From contig CANJSR010000131.1 of the NCBI GenBank assembly GCA_947476855.1, forward strand, positions 1-11,235: a DNA stretch of 11,235 nt, written 5' to 3'. This DNA comes from Acetobacteraceae bacterium (GTDB taxonomy: Bacteria; Pseudomonadota; Alphaproteobacteria; Acetobacterales; Acetobacteraceae). The notes under the pieces were generated by a model, which was not told the origin of the DNA, did not search any database, and saw only the letters and a program-made list of their open reading frames with translations. Every line of letters starts with the position of its first letter. Position 1 is the stretch's first letter. This document shows positions 6,802 through 11,235 of this stretch, piece by piece. Both the position numbers and the translations under genes were made by a program.

Positions 6802-9072
6802 TCACGGCCGGGCGGGCGGGAAGGGGACGATGTTCCAGGAGGGATCGGCCAGGAACATGGCGGCGGTCGCGCCGGGCAGGTTGGCGCTGGTCCAGGCGAG
6901 GGCCTTGGCCGCCTCGGGCCGGCCGGTGGCGTTCACGAGGGCGGCCATGGTGCCGCGGGCGATGCGCATGATGTTCTGGTCGGTGTGGGCCAGTTCCGTC
7001 CCGTCCTTGGCGAAGCCGCGCGGGATGTTGACAGCCTCGACCTCTCGCCAGGTCGGGTAGGGCACTGGCGGGTTCCCGACGGCGACGATGATGTCGAAGG
7101 CGATTCCGTTGTTCGGACGGAACCCCTTGGCCTCGGAGGCGAACCGGCCGGCGACGAAGTTGGCCATCCAGGCGGTGACGTCCCGCGCGCCATCGACGCC
7201 GCGCAGCGCGCTGAGCGACAGGACGGTGGCGATGAAATCCTGCTGCCAGGGGGCCACGGCCAGGGTGCCATCTGGGTTGTAATATTTGGCGCCGGTGACC
7301 GTGCCGTAGGTTTCTCCGATCGTTCGCGTGTCCATTTCGGCCCGCAGGAAGCCGATGCTGTTCCGGACCGAGGCCTGGAAGTACTCCCGCAACGGCGCAT
7401 TGTCGGGCGCGATGAACGCGGCATGGTCGACCGCGCGATAGGTCCAGGCGCTGCCGCGGACCTGGGCGATGTGGGGCACGGTGATGGCCTTGTCCTCACC
7501 GCGGTTGCCCGGTGGGATGTACAGGATCGAGAAGGTCGCCTGTGCTTCCAACTGGTCATAGCGGTAGCGGCTGCCGGTCAGGATGTAGGGGACATACGAC
7601 AGGTCGGGTTGATGCGCGCTATCCACCGACCAGCCGTTTTTCTCACTGTCCGGCAGTTGTGGCAGGCCCACCGTGCCCCAGCGCCCGCCGCGCCCGTCGA
7701 TCCAGAGCTTGGGATGCTGGACCGCGCTGACATAGGTGCGGCTGGTGCGGTCGTAGAAATGCCACGGCACGCTGCCGGCCGCGTCGGCCTGGGCCAGCGC
7801 ATAGCGTTCGGCATCGGGGTGCTGGGTCATCAGCCAGATGGTGTTGGCCTGGGTCGTCGGGCCGATGTCGGACCGCCCGCCGGTGGTCGGCATGTACCTG
7901 GCCAGGCCCGCGTTGCCGAGGATGCCGAAGCCGGCCCCGCGGTTCATTTCTCCGGCCCATCGGGCCAGCAGGTCCGCGTTCACCCCGGCCGCGATGTCGT
8001 AATTGTAGATCGCGCCGGCGCGGGCCAGGGCACGGGGATCGCGCACGACATTCACCGCGGGGGGCGGTTCGCTCCAGACTTCCCGATGCCAAGTCTGGTA
8101 GCGGTAGTGGCGGATGTCCTGCTCATGCAGGACGGTCTTGCCGTTGGCGATGATCGTGGCGTCGTACAGCAGTTCTCCGCCGTCGCCCGGGTAGGCGATG
8201 TCGTTGTTGAACTGGATGTCGGTCATGACCGCGCCGTCGGCAAAGGCGCGGATATCCGCGACCAGGCGCATGGACCCGATGACCGGCATCTCGATCCGCC
8301 CTTCGGTCACCAGGGGGCCGTGCAGCCAGAACGACACCTGGCCGGTCACCAGGGCCTTTTCCAGCAGACCGGCGAGGTCGAAATCGTGGCGCAGGGGCTC
8401 TCCGCCGCCATGGACCGTGATGCGGACCCGGGCGTCGTAGCGGCCGTGCAGTTCCCCCAGATTGACCAGCGCGCCGCGCGGTGGGGTGGGCACCCGCCGT
8501 AGCATGATGTCGGCCGGGGCCACGGTGTGGATACTGACGACCCCCATCCGCGCCGATCCGTCCGGGTGGGTGGTCTTGATATCGAGTTGCGTCGGCAGCG
8601 CGGCGTCGCCGGCATGCGCGACGACGGCGCTGCCCCGGGGCACCTGACCCCGCGCGAAGACCTGGCCGAAGGTCACGATCTGGCGGCGGATGGGGCCTGT
8701 CGCCTCCACCCGGACGCCGACGATGTCGGCCGGGCCGGCGGGTTGCGGCACGGGGGGCAGCGTGACGACCCGCGGCATCGGCGGGGAAGGGGCCGGCGGG
8801 GGCTGGGTCCGTGCCTGAGCGGTCATCGTCGACCCGGGCGCCGGAGTGACCGAGCCGGCCATGTCCGCCGGCGCGTTCGGCCCGGATTGGGACACGAAGA
8901 CGCGTGCCTGCCCAAGGGCGGCCGGAGAGGCGGAGGGAGGGCGCGTGGCGGCGGGGGCTGTCGTGCCCGCCCTTGCGTGCTCGATCCCCACCCGGACCGG
9001 CATCCCGCAACTGCCGACGGTCAGGACCGCGACCGTCAGAGCCAGCAGCCAAGGGCCGATCCGGTGGCGCAT
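6802..9072 (-). CDS. Large predicted lipoprotein with an exo-rhamnogalacturonan-lyase-like N-terminal domain, function unknown
   Basis: A 756-residue secreted protein. Residues 1-22 form a lipoprotein signal, LTVGSC, with the lipidated Cys probably Cys22. Residues 35-115 are a Pro/Ala/Thr-rich linker. A beta-rich part, about 118-345, opens with VTFGQVFARGQVPRG (133-147) and LPTQLDIKTTHPDGSARMG (159-177). This resembles the 'entry' motif of PcRGLX/YetA-type RIFT-barrel domains of exo-rhamnogalacturonan lyases (family resemblance from memory, not a search). The remaining 350-750 is rich in helices and aromatic/His residues (for example SAHQPDLSYVPYILTG, 485-500), compatible with a helical toroid as in polysaccharide lyases. 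No catalytic residues can be assigned. The start overlaps the rppH stop as TGATG and has no Shine-Dalgarno sequence, so translation is coupled. A glycan-binding or glycan-cleaving envelope protein is the best guess. Confidence 0.85.
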   Translation of the reverse strand: MRHRIGPWLLALTVAVLTVGSCGMPVRVGIEHARAGTTAPAATRPPSASPAALGQARVFVSQSGPNAPADMAGSVTPAPGSTMTAQARTQPPPAPSPPMPRVVTLPPVPQPAGPADIVGVRVEATGPIRRQIVTFGQVFARGQVPRGSAVVAHAGDAALPTQLDIKTTHPDGSARMGVVSIHTVAPADIMLRRVPTPPRGALVNLGELHGRYDARVRITVHGGGEPLRHDFDLAGLLEKALVTGQVSFWLHGPLVTEGRIEMPVIGSMRLVADIRAFADGAVMTDIQFNNDIAYPGDGGELLYDATIIANGKTVLHEQDIRHYRYQTWHREVWSEPPPAVNVVRDPRALARAGAIYNYDIAAGVNADLLARWAGEMNRGAGFGILGNAGLARYMPTTGGRSDIGPTTQANTIWLMTQHPDAERYALAQADAAGSVPWHFYDRTSRTYVSAVQHPKLWIDGRGGRWGTVGLPQLPDSEKNGWSVDSAHQPDLSYVPYILTGSRYRYDQLEAQATFSILYIPPGNRGEDKAITVPHIAQVRGSAWTYRAVDHAAFIAPDNAPLREYFQASVRNSIGFLRAEMDTRTIGETYGTVTGAKYYNPDGTLAVAPWQQDFIATVLSLSALRGVDGARDVTAWMANFVAGRFASEAKGFRPNNGIAFDIIVAVGNPPVPYPTWREVEAVNIPRGFAKDGTELAHTDQNIMRIARGTMAALVNATGRPEAAKALAWTSANLPGATAAMFLADPSWNIVPFPPARP

Positions 9073-9554
9073 CAGCCGGCGAAGCGGGCGAAGGAGGATG
9101 CGAGGATGGTGTAGATCGGCCGCTTGAACGGCACGGCCATGGCGGGCAGGTCGGCCAGGTTCGCCCAGCGCCAGGCGTCGAACTCCGGATGCGGATCGAG
9201 GTCGAGGCGGACATCCGCGTCCACGCCGGTGAAGCGCAGTGCGAACCAGCGCTGCCGCTGGCCGCGATAGCGTCCGCGCAGGGCCACGCCGATCAGATGC
9301 GGCGGCAGGTCATAGGTCAGCCAGTCGGGGTGTTCGCCGATGATCTCGGCCTTGTCGGTGCCGATTTCCTCGGCCAGTTCGCGCAGGACGGCGCCGCGGG
9401 GGTCCTCGCCGTCGTCGATGCCGCCCTGGGGCAACTGCCAGCCGCCCGCGGGCCCCTCGGCGTTCGGCAGGTCGGCCCGCCTGGCGACGAAAATCTGGCC
9501 GGCGGCGTTGAACAGGACGGCCCCGACATTGGGGCGGTAGGGCAGTGTGCTCAT
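9072..9554 (-). CDS. rppH: RNA pyrophosphohydrolase (Nudix), RppH/IalA type
   Basis: The 160-residue Nudix enzyme removes pyrophosphate from the 5' end of triphosphorylated RNA to start decay, and can cut dinucleoside polyphosphates. The Nudix box is complete: Gly44, Glu50, then REL-AEE-IG at 58-65, with Glu62/Glu63 as metal ligands. The family opening YRPNVGAVLFN (6-16) and WQLPQGGIDDGE (39-50) are typical of RppH rather than of general MutT proteins, as are the later PEFDAWRWA and VPFKRPIY segments. It overlaps the deacetylase stop by ATGA and has AAGGA (9564-9568) 9 nt upstream. The order ctpA, divergent deacetylase, rppH is a familiar alphaproteobacterial arrangement, which supports the call. 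Confidence 0.95.
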   Translation of the reverse strand: MSTLPYRPNVGAVLFNAAGQIFVARRADLPNAEGPAGGWQLPQGGIDDGEDPRGAVLRELAEEIGTDKAEIIGEHPDWLTYDLPPHLIGVALRGRYRGQRQRWFALRFTGVDADVRLDLDPHPEFDAWRWANLADLPAMAVPFKRPIYTILASSFARFAG

Positions 9555-10696
9555 TTGGGCGGGTCCTTGGCGGCCGGCGGGTTGGCGATCGCGCTGACCG
9601 GCGCCAGCGCGAGGCCCTTGTTCACGAGTCCGTTGGCCCAGGCCGCGATCCGGTCCACCGTCACCGTCCGGGGCGCGGACGCCAGGCCCAGCGCGGTGCC
9701 GCGATCGCGGGCGAGGCGGGACAGCGCCTCCAGCCGCTGGTCGATCTGGTCCTCGGCCGTGATATCATCGATCACGAGGTCGACGGAGCGGTGCCAGGCC
9801 ATGCGGTTCGGCCCCGCGTCGGCGCGCACATCTACGAACAGCAGGCCGCGTTTGTCGAGCTCCCGCTGCAGAAGCTCCATCTGGTCGGCCATGCCCGAGA
9901 ACCGTTCCCCCCGCATGCCGCCCAGGGCGTTGGTGGCACCGACGAAGCCGCCCATGCGGCTGAGCGCCCAGAACAGGCGTTCGCGGTTCTGCTCGGGGGT
10001 CAGGCTGGTCATCAGCGCTTGCGGGCCGGGATCGCTGAGGGGGAATTCCGTCGGCTCCATCGGCAGGGAGAGCAGGTACTCATGCCCGGCAAGGCGGATC
10101 GCGGACAGCATGCGCTCCGGGTTGGTCGCATAGGGAGAGACAGCGAAGGTGACGCCGCCGGGCAGGGTGCGGGCGGCATGGAGGCTGTCGGACTCATGCA
10201 TGCCGATGCCGGCCAGGATCAGGCTGACGCGGGCGCGCCGTGTCTGGGTGTCGAAGCCGGCGGCGTAGACCTGCATGGCCTTGCGCCCGTCGGCGGCGAT
10301 GCGGGGCAGTTGGTCGTCCCGGTCCAGGGGGGAGGCTTCGAGCAGGGCCGGATCAGGGTCGGCGATCGGGCCGGGGGTGTCGCGTCCGGGGCGGTCGTTG
10401 GTCCGTTGGGCCTGGGCGGCACGAGCCGGGGGTTGGGTCTTGGCGGGCGCCTCGGCGGCGGGTTGGGCGGCCGCGGTCTTGCCGGCATCCGGCTGGCCGG
10501 GTGCGGCCGCTGCGGGGGCGCCCGGTGCTGGGCCGGCCTGTGTGGGCGCGGCCTGAGTTGGGGCGGTCTGGGGGCGCGGCGCCGGCGGTCCCATCAGATG
10601 CAGCGTCAGCCCGGTCGCGCCGACCAGTGCCGCGATCACGGCCCAGAACCGGGCCAAGCCCGCCCAACCGGACAGGAAGCGCGTGATCAGCCCCAT
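9551..10696 (-). CDS. Divergent polysaccharide deacetylase family protein (PF04748/YibQ-like), membrane anchored
   Basis: A 381-residue protein with a signal-anchor helix at about 16-37, a long Ala/Pro/Gln-rich spacer (38-115), and a periplasmic domain from about 150. Family marks are RVSLILAGIG (155-164), FAVSPYA (184-190), HEYLLSLPMEP (205-215), DPGP (222-225), FVGATNALGG (251-260) and the closing GLALAPVSAI (361-370). This family descends from NodB-type deacetylases, but the first motif reads LAGIG where classical enzymes have catalytic or metal-binding Asp, so activity is doubtful; this is common in alphaproteobacterial members. I prefer ATG 10696; a GTG in frame at 10708 would add four residues, and neither has a good ribosome binding site. 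It probably acts in envelope or septal peptidoglycan maintenance alongside the CtpA-type peptidase upstream, which is inference from conserved neighbourhood. Confidence 0.9.
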   Translation of the reverse strand: MGLITRFLSGWAGLARFWAVIAALVGATGLTLHLMGPPAPRPQTAPTQAAPTQAGPAPGAPAAAAPGQPDAGKTAAAQPAAEAPAKTQPPARAAQAQRTNDRPGRDTPGPIADPDPALLEASPLDRDDQLPRIAADGRKAMQVYAAGFDTQTRRARVSLILAGIGMHESDSLHAARTLPGGVTFAVSPYATNPERMLSAIRLAGHEYLLSLPMEPTEFPLSDPGPQALMTSLTPEQNRERLFWALSRMGGFVGATNALGGMRGERFSGMADQMELLQRELDKRGLLFVDVRADAGPNRMAWHRSVDLVIDDITAEDQIDQRLEALSRLARDRGTALGLASAPRTVTVDRIAAWANGLVNKGLALAPVSAIANPPAAKDPPK

Positions 10697-10787
10697 GTCG
10701 CGAGCCACTGGCTGGGTTCGGGCGGATGGATCAGTGGAACGCGGATCATGCCGCCATCGTCCGCGGGTCTCGCATGGCGTGCCTCAT

Positions 10788-10803
10788 GGTGGCCAACGCC
10801 ACC
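10788..10803 (-). repeat. Short perfect inverted repeat in the ctpA-deacetylase gap
   Basis: GGTGGC (10788-10793) and GCCACC (10798-10803) form a 6-bp stem with a 4-nt CAAC loop. It is the third stem-loop met when leaving ctpA on the minus strand, about 92 nt before the deacetylase start. Confidence 0.4.
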
Positions 10804-10808
10804 CGGTT

Positions 10809-10834
10809 GCCCCACTGGACTGTCCCATTGGGGG
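10809..10834 (-). repeat. Imperfect hairpin in the ctpA-deacetylase gap
   Basis: GCCCCA (10809-10814) pairs with TGGGGC (10829-10834), then, after one C-T mismatch, TGG (10816-10818) pairs with CCA (10825-10827) around a 6-nt loop. Nine pairs form in all. No T-run follows in either orientation. It could be an operator-like dyad or RNA structure upstream of the deacetylase operon. Confidence 0.4.
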
Positions 10835-10840
10835 CCTGAT

Positions 10841-10883
10841 GGTCCCGGCCGCCACCGCTGGTTCACGCCGGTGCGGCCGGACC
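10841..10883 (-). terminator. Strong stem-loop just after the CtpA stop codon
   Basis: The left arm (10841-10857) and right arm (10869-10883) pair over 15 bp, as GGTCC/GGACC, GGCCGC/GCGGCC and ACCG/CGGT. There are only two single-C bulges (10846, 10853) and an 11-nt loop. In the minus orientation it begins 3 nt after the peptidase stop codon. The placement fits a terminator or a 3'-end stabiliser; there is no U-tract after it, so the type is uncertain. Confidence 0.6.
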
Positions 10884-10886
10884 GGG

Positions 10887-11234
10887 TCAGTTGGCCTTGG
10901 TGGTGCCCTTGTCCGCCATGGCCTTCACGACGACGAGCGCCTGCTGGAGCTGGAAATCGGTCTCGGTCGGCTTGGCGATGTCGAATTTCGGGAAGCCCTC
11001 GGGCGGCTTGTCCGGGATCTGGGCGACGATGGCCGGCAGGTCGGTGCGCGCCGGCAGGGGCACAGACAGGTTGCCGGTGCCGCCCTGGGCGCTGAGCACC
11101 TTGTTCAGGTCGGCCTCCCGCTCCGCGCCGAAGCGGACCGGGTCTTCCCGCGACTCGGCGACCGGAACGTCGGGCGATACGCCCAGCGCCTGGATCGAGC
11201 GGCCGGACGGCGTGTAGTAGCGCGCCGTGGTCAG
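10887..11234 (-). CDS. ctpA: C-terminal processing peptidase (S41 family), C-terminal end
   Basis: The last 115 residues of a Tsp/CtpA-type serine peptidase, a periplasmic tail-specific protease. The frame is open to the window edge. The first visible residues, LTTARYYTPSGRSIQ, are the signature that follows the catalytic Lys in this family. After it comes GVSPDVPV, and the tail has the usual closing segment DFQLQQALVVVKAM. The PDZ domain and the catalytic Ser and Lys are outside the window, so activity cannot be judged. The next gene on the strand is the divergent polysaccharide deacetylase after 190 nt, matching the common alphaproteobacterial order. Confidence 0.93.
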   Translation of the reverse strand: MTTARYYTPSGRSIQALGVSPDVPVAESREDPVRFGAEREADLNKVLSAQGGTGNLSVPLPARTDLPAIVAQIPDKPPEGFPKFDIAKPTETDFQLQQALVVVKAMADKGTTKAN

Positions 11235-11235
11235 C

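Noticed and set aside
5938..8502. An 854-codon open frame on the + strand.
   Set aside because: It lies antisense to the dienelactone hydrolase and lipoprotein genes, which carry clear motifs and a lipobox. Its translation is Gly/Asp/His/Val-rich without domains, as expected for the shadow of high-GC genes.
8904..11095. Two long + strand frames (8904-10133 and 9545-11095).
   Set aside because: Both are opposite rppH, the deacetylase and ctpA, whose protein motifs are unambiguous. The frames are low in hydrophobic core and lack motifs.
1..11235. CRISPR arrays, tRNA or rRNA genes, insertion sequences, att sites, toxin-antitoxin or phage-defence modules.
   Set aside because: No regularly spaced repeats, no cloverleaf with a CCA-type end, no transposase or integrase motifs, and every sizeable gene has an ordinary metabolic or envelope assignment.

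Overview
The window is GC-rich, gene-dense chromosomal DNA from an alphaproteobacterium, and looks most like the Rhodospirillales/Acetobacteraceae. The evidence is the protein styles: fused-style cytochrome b/c1 genes, a CtpA / divergent polysaccharide deacetylase / RppH neighbourhood familiar from alphaproteobacteria, and uniformly high GC at third positions. The species assignment is inference. I saw no rRNA, tRNA, CRISPR, transposase or phage gene.

Layout. On the + strand (1-4144): the 3' part of petB (cytochrome b), petC (cytochrome c1), mtnP (methylthioadenosine phosphorylase), a 61-residue single-helix membrane protein, and an O-antigen ligase/polymerase-type membrane protein. Gaps are -1, 8, 47 and 41 nt, so all five could lie on one transcript. 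On the - strand (4155-11235), read from the right edge: the C-terminal end of a CtpA-type S41 peptidase, a 190-nt gap with three stem-loops, a membrane-anchored divergent polysaccharide deacetylase, the RNA pyrophosphohydrolase RppH, a large predicted lipoprotein with a glycan-lyase-like N-terminal domain, a 96-nt gap with a hairpin, a dienelactone hydrolase, an OafA-type acyltransferase and a membrane-anchored SGNH hydrolase. The two strands converge with only 10 nt between the wzy-like gene and the SGNH gene.

How the genes fit together. The left part is complex III of the respiratory chain plus methionine/adenine salvage. The centre (about 2.5-6.0 kb) looks like a surface-glycan module: a polymerase/ligase, and an O-acetylation pair made of a membrane acyltransferase and a separate SGNH esterase/transferase partner, joined by an ATGA stop/start overlap. 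The right part is envelope maintenance (CtpA, deacetylase-like protein) with RppH. Deacetylase, rppH and lipoprotein are linked by ATGA and TGATG overlaps, so they are almost certainly translated from one mRNA. The most novel item is the 756-residue lipoprotein, whose fold I can only suggest. No complete unknown system is evident; most of the window is ordinary core and envelope gene content.
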